A stretch of DNA of 64,000 bases from Rickettsia helvetica (GTDB taxonomy: Bacteria > Pseudomonadota > Alphaproteobacteria > Rickettsiales > Rickettsiaceae). The first letter of the stretch is position 1; each line of letters starts with the position of its first letter. The notes below the pieces were generated by a model, which was given only the letters and a program-made list of their open reading frames with translations, did not search any database and was not told the DNA's origin. Shown one piece after another: positions 7,719-16,111 of the stretch. A program made the position numbers and the translations under genes. The stretch covers positions 868,001 to 932,000 of the forward strand of contig NZ_OZ018776.1 of the NCBI RefSeq assembly GCF_963970025.1. Reading direction: 5' to 3'.

Positions 7719-9473
7719 TTAGTTGTTAATATGAATTGTACCGCTTTTTAAAGTTTTAAAGTGTTTTTGAATCTCTTCTTCCGTTCCGTAAACTGCAACG
7801 GCTCCATCCTGTAATATTAGAATTTTATCAACAACGGATAATACGGATGGTCTATGTGAAATTACAAGAACTGCTATTCCTTTAAGTTGTGCTTGTTTTA
7901 AGGCACTTGCAAGGGCAACTTCACCTGCCTCATCTAAATTAGCATTAGGCTCATCTAAAATGATGAGTTTTGGATTACCGTAAAAAGCTCTAGCAAGCCC
8001 GATACGTTGTCTTTGACCACCTGATAGATTAGAGCCTGCAGGACCGATATCAGAATCATAACCGTCAGGGAATCTTAATATCATTTCATGAGCTCCGGCT
8101 ATTTTAGCTGCTTCAATAACTTTTTGTGGGTCGGCATTTTCTTCCATTCTAGCTATATTTTGTTTAATACTACCACTAAAAAGTTCTATTCCTTGAGGAA
8201 GATAGCCGACATGTCTACCGAAATCTTCTCTATTCCAACGATAAATTTCAGCACTATCTAAACGTACGGAACCTGATGATTCTTTCCATACCCCGACTAT
8301 GATTTTAGCTAAAGTTGATTTTCCTGTAGCCGAAGGACCGATAATTGCTAACACTTCGCCCGGTTGTACTGCAAAACTAACACCTTTTAAGATATATTTC
8401 GGTACGGGAGGTTGAGGTAAATGTTTCGGTATAGGATGAGCATAATAAACATTTTCAACAGTAAGATGACCATCAACGTTCGGAATCGGCATCGCTTCGT
8501 CTCTAGAAGAATAAGTGTTAAATAAATTATTAATGTTTTTGTATGATTTAATAGCACCGCTCATACTTTTCCATAGGTCAATAGCATTATCGAAAGGAGC
8601 AAGAGCTCTACCGACTATGATAGAACTCATAATCATATTACCGGGAGTCATATCTGCACTGTGAGATTTTACAACAATGTAAGCACCGACTCCGGTAACA
8701 GCCATTTGCATTATGTTACGGATAAACCTTGAAAAGTTAGAAATAACACCGTTACGATAGCTAGCAACTGATTGCTTATCAAGTGCTGATATGTTAAATT
8801 TATGCCAATTTTTTGTAACATTTTTCATCATTCCCATTGCTTCAATTGCTTCTGCATTTCTGTTTGCAATATCGGCTTGTGTCATACCTTTTATCGAAAA
8901 TTCGGTAGCTTCACCTAGCATCTTATTAGTAGCCGCTGCGTTAAAGAAAGCGGTTGAAACTATGATAATTGCACCAAAAACGGTAATAAGACCGATATAT
9001 GGATGAATTGAAAAAATAACCACAATATAGATAAGGCTCCAAGGGGCATCGAATAAAGTATTAATTCCGGTACTTGTTAGGAATGTTTTGACGGCTTGAA
9101 AATCACGTAATAATTGGCTAGAACCCATATTTGCTCGTGTTGCAGCTGCAGAAATTGAAGAAGCAAAAATTACGGGAGCTACTGTTCTATCAAGCCATTC
9201 CCCTACCTTTATAAGTGTAAAAGAACGAGCAATTTGTAATAATCCATAAACAAAATAAATATATGCGATTATTATCGATAAAAATAATAATGTTTGTAGA
9301 TTACCGCTTCCAAGGACTCTATCAAGCACTTGTAATGAGTAAAGAGGAGTAATTAACATTAGTAAGTTAATTATAAAAGCAAACCAAAAGACTATCCAAA
9401 AAGCTGTTCTACATTCGCCTAATGCTATTACTAGCGGGTTTTTTTTATTTAGATTATTATTTTTATTATCCAT
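7719..9473 (-). CDS. type I secretion ABC exporter, permease-ATPase (PrtD/AprD family)
   Basis: A 584-residue fused ABC exporter. Membrane helices fill about residues 23-300 and the nucleotide-binding domain the rest: Walker A GPSATGKST at 379-387, signature LSGGQ at 483-487, Walker B LIILDEP at 503-509, and a switch histidine in VISHRPS. It lacks the N-terminal C39-like domain of HlyB and bacteriocin exporters, which fits the PrtD branch that exports proteins with uncleaved C-terminal signals. Its partner adaptor is the next gene downstream. No RTX-type or other obvious substrate gene lies nearby, and the outer-membrane TolC is not in this window. Confidence 0.92.
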   Translation of the reverse strand: MDNKNNNLNKKNPLVIALGECRTAFWIVFWFAFIINLLMLITPLYSLQVLDRVLGSGNLQTLLFLSIIIAYIYFVYGLLQIARSFTLIKVGEWLDRTVAPVIFASSISAAATRANMGSSQLLRDFQAVKTFLTSTGINTLFDAPWSLIYIVVIFSIHPYIGLITVFGAIIIVSTAFFNAAATNKMLGEATEFSIKGMTQADIANRNAEAIEAMGMMKNVTKNWHKFNISALDKQSVASYRNGVISNFSRFIRNIMQMAVTGVGAYIVVKSHSADMTPGNMIMSSIIVGRALAPFDNAIDLWKSMSGAIKSYKNINNLFNTYSSRDEAMPIPNVDGHLTVENVYYAHPIPKHLPQPPVPKYILKGVSFAVQPGEVLAIIGPSATGKSTLAKIIVGVWKESSGSVRLDSAEIYRWNREDFGRHVGYLPQGIELFSGSIKQNIARMEENADPQKVIEAAKIAGAHEMILRFPDGYDSDIGPAGSNLSGGQRQRIGLARAFYGNPKLIILDEPNANLDEAGEVALASALKQAQLKGIAVLVISHRPSVLSVVDKILILQDGAVAVYGTEEEIQKHFKTLKSGTIHINN

Positions 9474-9483
9474 ATTAGTTATA

Positions 9484-10500
9484 TTATAAATAATTATTAA
9501 TTAGTTCTTCAGCAATTTGGACACTGTTTAAAGCTGCTCCTTTACGTAAGTTATCACATGTGATCCATAGATTTATCGTGTTAGGTTTACTTATGTCATT
9601 TCTAATGCGGGAGACATATACGGCATCTTCGCCTACCACTTCAACGGGTGAGATATAAGCAAGGTCATTATTATTAGAAATTGTAATAATTCCATCTGCA
9701 TCTTGTAATATTTCTTCGACTTCTTTGGCATCAATTTTATCGTTAAATTCTATATTAACCGATATAGAATGACCGATAAATACCGGTACTCGCACGGAAG
9801 TAACACTAGCTTTAAAGTGATTGCCTATAATTTTGTTTAGTTCAAAAGCAATTTTTGTTTCTTCACTTGTATAGCCGTCTTTATTTAAATCACCTATATG
9901 AGGAAATAGATTAAATGCAATCTGTTTTGGAAATTTCTTAGGATCATTCTCTCCAAAAACATATTTAGATTTTGTTTGGTCGTAGAGTTCGTCCATTCCT
10001 GCTTTACCCGCTCCTGATACTGATTGATAAGTAGATATCACTACTCTTTTAATCTTTATTTCATTATCTAGCGGTTTTAATGCTACTGCAAGCGGAATTA
10101 CTATACAGTTAGGGTTAGCTATGATATTTTTAGTATTAAACTCTTTAAGTGTTGATAAATTAACCTCAGGTACAATTAGCGGCACTTGATTATCAACTCT
10201 AAAAAGTGAGGATTTGTCTATAACTATACAGTTACTAGCAGTAGCTTTTGGTATAAATTCTTTTGAAACTTCTGAACCTGCACAAAAAAAAGCAATATCG
10301 ATATCGTCAAAATTTAAATTTTTTAAACTATTAATTTGTAGTATTTTTTCTCCAAAGCTTACTTCCCGCCCTAGAGAGCTATCTGAAGCTATAGCATGAA
10401 TTTTATTAATGGGGAAATTACGCTCAGCTAGAATATTTAGAGTTTCACGCCCTACATTTCCTGTAGCTCCGATTACTGCAATATTGTATTTTTTAGTCAT
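9484..10500 (-). CDS. asd: aspartate-semialdehyde dehydrogenase
   Basis: Asd reduces aspartyl-phosphate to aspartate semialdehyde with NADPH, on the route to diaminopimelate for peptidoglycan. The 338 residues show the N-terminal nucleotide loop GATGNVG (11-17), the catalytic cysteine at 132 in NPNCIVIPLA, and the substrate-binding histidine in VFIGHSISV. Length is normal. It starts at 10500 inside the last codons of the broken HIT gene and ends 11 bases before the ABC exporter gene starts, so they are likely co-transcribed. Rickettsiae keep this gene for cell-wall DAP although most amino-acid synthesis is lost. Confidence 0.93.
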   Translation of the reverse strand: MTKKYNIAVIGATGNVGRETLNILAERNFPINKIHAIASDSSLGREVSFGEKILQINSLKNLNFDDIDIAFFCAGSEVSKEFIPKATASNCIVIDKSSLFRVDNQVPLIVPEVNLSTLKEFNTKNIIANPNCIVIPLAVALKPLDNEIKIKRVVISTYQSVSGAGKAGMDELYDQTKSKYVFGENDPKKFPKQIAFNLFPHIGDLNKDGYTSEETKIAFELNKIIGNHFKASVTSVRVPVFIGHSISVNIEFNDKIDAKEVEEILQDADGIITISNNNDLAYISPVEVVGEDAVYVSRIRNDISKPNTINLWITCDNLRKGAALNSVQIAEELINNYL

Positions 10501-10851
10501 TTTTATTTATTAATCCGATGAGTTTTTCACCGCCGATAATATGGAAATGGAAATGAAAAATAGTTTGTCCCGATTTCTCGCCTTTATTAGTTATTAAACG
10601 ATAACCGTCTTTATCTAAACCCGTTTCATTTGCTATATCAGAAATTTTAGCAAAAAAATGTTTTATTTCATCTATGGAAGCTTTAGAGATAAAATCGGCA
10701 TAATCTATAATATTCATTTTTAGGCATTACTAATAATATGCACGGGTGCTATATCTTTGAATGCTAAAATTTGTTCGTCTTCATAAATTATTTCTGCCGG
10801 AAGATTTTTATCTATAATTTTTGCAAAAACATTTTCTTTGTTATATATCAT
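10493..10851 (-). pseudogene. HIT-family nucleotide hydrolase (HINT type), two frameshifts
   Basis: The first frame begins at ATG 10851 and encodes the HIT N-terminus (NVFAKIIDKNLPAEIIYEDE ... FKDIAPVHI). One extra base then moves reading to a short frame for LVMPKNEY, and a second extra base moves it to the frame for IDYADF and the rest, which ends 10493 with the HIT triad HFHFH. All parts of a normal protein of about 120 residues are present, with two single-base insertions close together (about 10717-10740). Functional HINT proteins hydrolyse nucleotide phosphoramidates. The surviving downstream ORF of 74 codons could still be translated, but it lacks the N-terminal half of the fold. Confidence 0.82.
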
Positions 10852-10898
10852 TATTCCTGTTAAAAGCTTTATTGCATGGCTTGAGAAACGCACTCGAT

Positions 10899-10937
10899 GT
10901 CATCCCCGTGAAAACGAGGATCCAAGAATGACATTAA
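10899..10937. repeat. short GTCATCCCCG-type palindrome
   Basis: GTCATCCCCGTG ... GAGGATCCAAGAATGACA is a compact, imperfect copy of the GTCATTCCCGCG...GGAATCCA repeat, placed between the HIT and DUF2628 pseudogenes. Confidence 0.6.
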
Positions 10938-10954
10938 GGACATTTTTCTATTCA

Positions 10955-11308
10955 TCAAACGAGTATATTACGTTTTAGAAATTTTAATTCAGCTTCAATG
11001 CTAGAGTTGGCAATTATTATATCTTCTAGTCGGTAATTATTTCTTTTTAAATAATTTTCTCTAATATCTGAAGCAAAAAAGCTGAAGCCTAATATTTAAA
11101 CTATCTTAAATATAAACTTTAACTCTTCGATAATAATCGCCGTAACGATTATATTCGCTATTACGGCAATAGCAACAACTAACCACATTTTATGGTATAA
11201 TGCCCAAAATATACTTAAAAGAGCAGCTATCCATGAAAAGCCTTCTTCAATAACAATAAAATTATTATTTTTTTGTGTGGAGTTAATGTATATTGCGTAT
11301 ATATTCAT
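10955..11308 (-). pseudogene. DUF2628 small membrane protein with one in-frame stop codon
   Basis: DUF2628 proteins are small membrane proteins with a WALYHKMW-like centre and a C-terminal tail of the form GFxASDxRExYLKRxxY; their role is unknown. Here the frame opens at 11308, encodes 70 residues with the WALYHKMWLV core and a membrane helix, hits TAA at about 11096-11098, and continues in the same frame with GFSFFASDIRENYLKRNNY to a TGA at 10955-10957. There is no frameshift, only one ochre codon in an otherwise intact gene of about 116 codons. A truncated protein without the tail could still be made. Confidence 0.75.
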
Positions 11309-11370
11309 TGTTTAAGTTTAAGCCTTGAAAATTCAAGGGACAATAATTAACTAAATTGGATTAGTCAAGT

Positions 11371-11495
11371 ATACTCGATGAACTTCAAAAATTGGCTACG
11401 TCGTTCTACAAGAGCTGCGGTACTCACGTATTAAATATACGCTGCGTTCCTTGCCTTGTGAACTCCTTGCTCTTTTTGAAGTTGATCTTCGTATA
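11371..11495. repeat. Rickettsia palindromic element upstream of hslV, same family as 30287-30412
   Basis: Ends are inverted: ATACTCGATGAACTTCAAAAA at the left pairs with TTTTTGAAGTTGATCTTCGTAT at the right. Inside are CTACGTCGTT and CTTGCTCTTTTT. The complement aligns with 30287-30412 at both ends (AAAAAGAGCAAGG and GACG-GCCAATTTTT) while the centres differ. Confidence 0.75.
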
Positions 11496-11585
11496 ATAAT
11501 TCTGCATTTTACTTCAGAGTAAAATATTACGTTATAGTACTTAATTAACAACTTAATATCAATAAATTTTATATAATTTTATATT

Positions 11586-12134
11586 ATGTCAGATAATTTA
11601 GCCTTACATGGCACAACAATACTTTGTTTAAAAAAGAACGAAGAAATAATTATAGCGGCAGACGGACAGGTGTCGCACGGCAATACGATATTAAAATCCG
11701 GTGCTAGGAAACTACGGACTATAGCAAACAATAAAATTATTGCCGGTTTTGCAGGTTCTACGGCTGATGGACTTGCTTTATTTGAAAAACTTGAAGCAAA
11801 AATAGAAAAATACTCACATAATCTACTTAGAAGTGCAGTTGAGCTTGCAAAAGATTGGCGTAGCGATAAATATTTGAGACGTTTGGAAGCAATGATGATT
11901 GTTGCCGATCGTAGTCATATATTAATTTTAACCGGTAACGGTGATGTCGTAGAGCCTGAAAATAATGTTGCAGCAATAGGTTCAGGCGGTTTATTTGCAC
12001 TATCTGCCGCTCGTGCCCTAATGTCTTACGATAATAATCTCACTGCTGAAGAAATTGCTTTAAAATCTATGAATATAGCTGCAGATTTGTGTGTATTTTC
12101 TAATCATAATATTATAATGGAAAAAGTTGTATGA
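11586..12134 (+). CDS. hslV: HslV, peptidase subunit of the HslVU (ClpQY) protease
   Basis: HslV is the threonine peptidase of the two-part proteasome-like HslVU protease. The 182 residues have the family's length. A nine-residue propeptide ends at HG, and the mature enzyme would begin TTIL with the catalytic threonine at position 10. IAADGQVSHGNT and the GFAGSTADGLALFEKLEAK block are typical. It overlaps hslU by four bases (ATGA), the normal arrangement. Confidence 0.95.
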   Translation: MSDNLALHGTTILCLKKNEEIIIAADGQVSHGNTILKSGARKLRTIANNKIIAGFAGSTADGLALFEKLEAKIEKYSHNLLRSAVELAKDWRSDKYLRRLEAMMIVADRSHILILTGNGDVVEPENNVAAIGSGGLFALSAARALMSYDNNLTAEEIALKSMNIAADLCVFSNHNIIMEKVV

Positions 12135-13483
12135 AAGCTACTAAAACTACTTATAAAAAAGACCCTATGGGGCTTCCCCCTTCTCAAATAGTTAATGAAC
12201 TTAATAGGTTTATCGTAGGTCAAGAAAAGGCCAAAAAAGCCGTTGCTATTGCACTTAGAAATCGTTGTCGTCGTAAAAGAGTAGAAGGTAATTTACGTCA
12301 TGAAATAGTACCAAAAAATATTTTAATGATCGGTTCAACCGGAGTCGGTAAAACGGAAATAGCAAGACGCCTTGCAAAGTTCACTAATTCTCCTTTCTAT
12401 AAAATAGAAGCAACTAAATTTACCGAAGTCGGATATGTGGGGCGTGATGTAGAATCAATAATTCGTGATTTAGTCGAAATAGCCGTTAATACTGAAAAAA
12501 CTTTAGCAAAAACAGAAGTAGATATTAATGCCCGTGAAAAAGCGATAGAGAGAATATTAGATAGTTTAGTAGGTAAAACTTCTACTAGTGAGACTAGAGA
12601 AAAGTTCAAAGAAAAAGTTTTAAACGGCGAACTTGATGATACGGAAATCGAAATTAGCGTAGCTGATACTACACCTGTCGGCGGTGGAAGTTTTGAAATA
12701 CCGGGCATGCCGGGAGCATCTATGGGCGTTCTTAATCTTGGCGATATGATTGGACGAGCCCTTGGCAGCAGTAAGACTAAAACAAAAAAAATGCTAGTTA
12801 AAGATGCTATGGCTATTATTATACCTGAGGAATCAGAAAAATTAATAGACCAAGAAAAAATTATTCAGCAAGCTATAAGTTTAGCTGAAAATGACGGTAT
12901 AGTTTTTATTGACGAAATTGATAAAATAGCTTCGACTGGTAGTTCCGGAGCAAAAAATGCCGAAATAAGTAGAGAGGGAGTGCAAAGAGATTTGCTACCT
13001 TTGATAGAGGGAACGACGGTTAATACTAAATATGGACCGGTTAAAACCGATCATATATTATTTATTGCTTCAGGTGCTTTCCATATTGCTAAACCTTCTG
13101 ATTTATTACCGGAGTTACAAGGAAGGTTACCGATTAGAGTAGAATTAAATTCGCTTACCAAAGATGATATGATTAAAATATTGCTTGAGCCTGAAACTAG
13201 TTTAATAAAGCAATATTCGGCGTTAATAGGTACTGAAGACGTGCGTCTTGAATTTGCTGCTTCTGCTATTGAGAAGATAGCGGATTATGCGATCACCGTT
13301 AATTTAGAAGTCGAAGATATAGGGGCTAGAAGGCTGCATACTATACTTGAGAATTTGCTTGAGGATATAAGCTTTGAAGCTAGCGAAATGAAAGGCAAAA
13401 AAATAACTATCGATGATAAATTCGTAGAAAATCAATTATCAAAAATAATAACTAATCTTGACCTAGCTAAGTTTGTTCTATAG
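12131..13483 (+). CDS. hslU: HslU, ATPase subunit of the HslVU protease
   Basis: HslU is the AAA+ hexamer that unfolds substrates and feeds them to HslV. The 450 residues show Walker A GSTGVGKT (68-75), an intermediate domain (about 110-240), Walker B VFIDEID (about 258-264), sensor-type motifs (PELQGRLPIRVEL), and the helical C-terminal region that docks on HslV. The start overlaps the hslV stop, so translation is coupled. There is no sign of damage. Confidence 0.96.
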   Translation: MKATKTTYKKDPMGLPPSQIVNELNRFIVGQEKAKKAVAIALRNRCRRKRVEGNLRHEIVPKNILMIGSTGVGKTEIARRLAKFTNSPFYKIEATKFTEVGYVGRDVESIIRDLVEIAVNTEKTLAKTEVDINAREKAIERILDSLVGKTSTSETREKFKEKVLNGELDDTEIEISVADTTPVGGGSFEIPGMPGASMGVLNLGDMIGRALGSSKTKTKKMLVKDAMAIIIPEESEKLIDQEKIIQQAISLAENDGIVFIDEIDKIASTGSSGAKNAEISREGVQRDLLPLIEGTTVNTKYGPVKTDHILFIASGAFHIAKPSDLLPELQGRLPIRVELNSLTKDDMIKILLEPETSLIKQYSALIGTEDVRLEFAASAIEKIADYAITVNLEVEDIGARRLHTILENLLEDISFEASEMKGKKITIDDKFVENQLSKIITNLDLAKFVL

Positions 13484-13516
13484 TATGCTTTTCCGATTAA
13501 TAGTTGAGATAATTCC

Positions 13517-13609
13517 TATCATTCCGTGGCTTGACCACGGGATCTCATAAAGTAGTCTGTAGTAGTATATTTGATGAGATCCTGCAATCAAGTCGCAGGA
13601 TGACAAAAT
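13517..13609. repeat. GTGGCTTGACCACGGGAT-type palindromic repeat
   Basis: Left arm CATTCCGTGGCTTGACCACG followed by GGATCTCAT; right arm GATGAGATCC followed by TGCAATCAAGTCGCAGGATG and ACA. Each arm is itself a near-palindrome, and the pair form a larger one. Similar arms are at 35789-35823 and 59740-59845. It lies just before the comM remnant and makes a false upstream extension of its frame. Confidence 0.75.
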
Positions 13610-13629
13610 GGCATTTTAAGAAAAATTTC

Positions 13630-15153
13630 ATGATAATTCATATAGCAAGTCTAACGTTGAATGGAATTGATGTTATCGACGTTGACATGCAGGTACAAAT
13701 ATCACCGGGTATCCCTGCTTTTACTATAGTAGGGCTTGCCGATAAAACTATAGCTGAATCAAAAGAACGAGTTAAAGCAGCATTATCTTCTATAGGGCTT
13801 GCACTACCTACTAAAAAGATTTTAATAAATTTAGCTCCGGCAGATTTAGTAAAAGAAGGAAGCCATTTTGATCTTGCGATTGCCTGTTCGATACTTAACG
13901 CAATGAATATTTTACCGGAGCTTGAAATATCGGAATATTTGATAATAGGAGAGTTATCATTAGACGGTTCAATCTTACCGGTAAGCGGAGCTTTACCTGC
14001 AGCGATTGGGGCTTCTGCTAGAGGTAAAGGTCTTATTTGTTCAAGTAAAAACAGCTCGGAAGTTGCTTGGTCGGGTAATTAATATACTTGTTGCAGGTAA
14101 TTTAATTGAACTAGTAAATCATTTTAAAGGTTCACAAGTTTTAACTCCTCCGGAAGCTAAATTGCAAGATGAGCTGATAAATTATCCCGATTTTAAAAAT
14201 ATAAAAGGTCAAAAAATTGCTAAACGAGCTTTAGAAATTGCAGCATCAGGTGGACATAATCTTTTAATGTTCAGCCCTCCCAGAACCGGTAAATCAAGGC
14301 TTGCTGCCTGTCTTCCCAGTATACTACCTAAAATGTCTACAAAAGAAATTTTAGAATGCAGCACGATTACAAGTATTGCAGGAAAATTTTTAGACGGTAA
14401 ACTTACCAAAGCAAGGCCGTTCAGAACTCCGCATCATTCATGCTCACTTGCCGCTATGGTCGGCGGCGGTGTCGGAAAAAAAGTAAAGCCTGGGGAAATT
14501 ACGCTAGCTCATAACGGAGTATTATTTTTAGATGAACTACCTGAATTTCCACAGCATGTTATTGATGCATTAAGACAGCCTATTGAAAACGGTGAAATAC
14601 TAATCTCAAGATCAAACGCTCATATAAAATATCCGGCAAATTTCCAGTTAATAGCAGCTATGAATCCTTGTACATGCGGTTATTTAGGCGATCCTTATAA
14701 AGAATGTATGAAAGCTCCAAAATGTGCTAGCGACTATCAAATGAAAGTATCGGGACCTATTATGGATGGATTTGATTTGCATATAGAAGTCTCTAGTATT
14801 AATGTTTATAATTATGATCTTATTGATTATAGTTCTGAAGAAAATTCTAAGGATATAGCTGCAAGAGTCAAGAAAGTGCGTTTGATTCAAGAAAAGAGAT
14901 ATGAGGGTTATATAATATTAAAACAAATAATAGATTAGACAGGCAGTTATTAATAGATTACGCTATGCCTGCGGATGAAGGAAGAGATTTACTGAATGAA
15001 GCGGCAAATAAATTTCGTTTATCAATGCGTGCTTATAATCGAATATTAAGGGTAGCACGTACGATTGCCGATCTTGAGAATACGGATAAGGTCTTGAAAA
15101 TGCATATTGCAGAAGCTTTGAGCTATCGTAAAATGGAATTTAATAATATTTAA
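13630..15153 (+). pseudogene. comM: ComM (YifB, magnesium-chelatase family AAA+ protein), broken
   Basis: Three consecutive pieces make up one ComM of about 505 codons. Piece 1 (from ATG 13630) has the N-terminal Lon-S5-like fold with GIPAFTIVGLADKTIAESKERVKAA. A shift near 14045-14080 leads to piece 2, with the AAA+ core: Walker A reads PPRTGKS instead of the usual PPGSGKT, Walker B VLFLDELPEF, and the MNPCTCG loop. A second break near 14930 leads to piece 3, the C-terminal DEGRDLLNEAANKF and YNRILRVARTIADL helices. The family's IMDRFDLH motif reads IMDGFDLH. ComM is a helicase for branch migration in natural transformation. With two shifts and changed motifs it cannot be functional. Confidence 0.88.
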
Positions 15154-15167
15154 TTAGATAGGAAAAT

Positions 15168-16102
15168 ATGAGTACTATAATAAGTTTTGATTACGCTATA
15201 AAATATTTGCTTAAGGACAAAGGTGATTACGAGATAGTTGAAGGGTTTATCTCGGCAATACTCAAAGATGCTGGTTTATAGTTCTATTAAAATAAAAGCC
15301 TTATTAGAAAGTGGCAGTAATAAAGAAAATGATAGCTTAAAATCTAGCATAGCAGATGTAATTGTGGAAGATGAAGAAGGGCATAAATATATAGTGGAAA
15401 TAGATAAATCCTATACAAATCTTTTTATGCATAAAGCTTGCTTTAATAGTAACAGATTAATAGTAGATAGTATTTCAAAAAATGATGATTACTCCACAAT
15501 TAAAAAAATATTTCATATTAATTTATTATATTTTCCTTTTGCTGATATGAAAGCACCTTTATATCACGGTAAGACTATTTTTAGAGAAGTTGATAAAAAA
15601 CACCCTATGAAATTTTCTTTGGGAGATATGAGAGGTAAAATATTTGATTTATGTAATGTATTTCCAGAATATTTTGTAATATCAGTACCATTATTTAATG
15701 ATGTTATAAGAGATGAATTGGATGAATGGCTATATGTAGTAAAACATTCTGAGTTAAGAAAGACTTTAAATCACCATATATGACAAAGGTCGCAAATCGA
15801 CTTAATATACTTAAGATGACTCTTAAAGAGCAGATAGTTTATTGTGCACACATGAATAAGAGCTTTAAAGAGCGTGATTATATAGTTTCTGCTGAAGAAA
15901 AAGGTAGAGAACCAGGTATGGCAAAAGGAATAGAAGAGGGGAGAAAAAAAGGTAGACAAGAAGGTGAAGTTACAAAAAGTATAAAATAGCAAAAAAGATG
16001 TTAATGAAAAAACACTCGATAGAAGAAATACATGAGATTACTGAATTATCTATAAAAGAAATAGAGCGATTAAAAGCAGAAATTGAGAACCTTAAAAAAT
16101 AA
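15168..16102 (+). pseudogene. PD-(D/E)XK nuclease family transposase (Rpn-like), frameshifted
   Basis: The gene starts at 15168 (STIISFDYAIKYLLKDKGDY), shifts frame near 15270, continues through SIADVIVEDEEGHKYIVEID, the PD-(D/E)XK nuclease core, shifts again near 15783, and ends with a lysine- and glutamate-rich region (EKGREPGMAKGIEEGRKKG) and a short helical tail to 16102. These are the marks of Rpn recombination-promoting nucleases, which have a nuclease domain followed by a charged, repeat-prone tail. At least three breaks are seen. A relative from another branch of this superfamily lies at 55182-56123, also broken. Confidence 0.8.
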
Positions 16103-16111
16103 CTATCTTTA

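Noticed and set aside
13531..13629. Upstream extension of the comM frame
   Set aside because: The extension is encoded by a palindromic repeat; ATG 13630 gives the normal ComM N-terminus.
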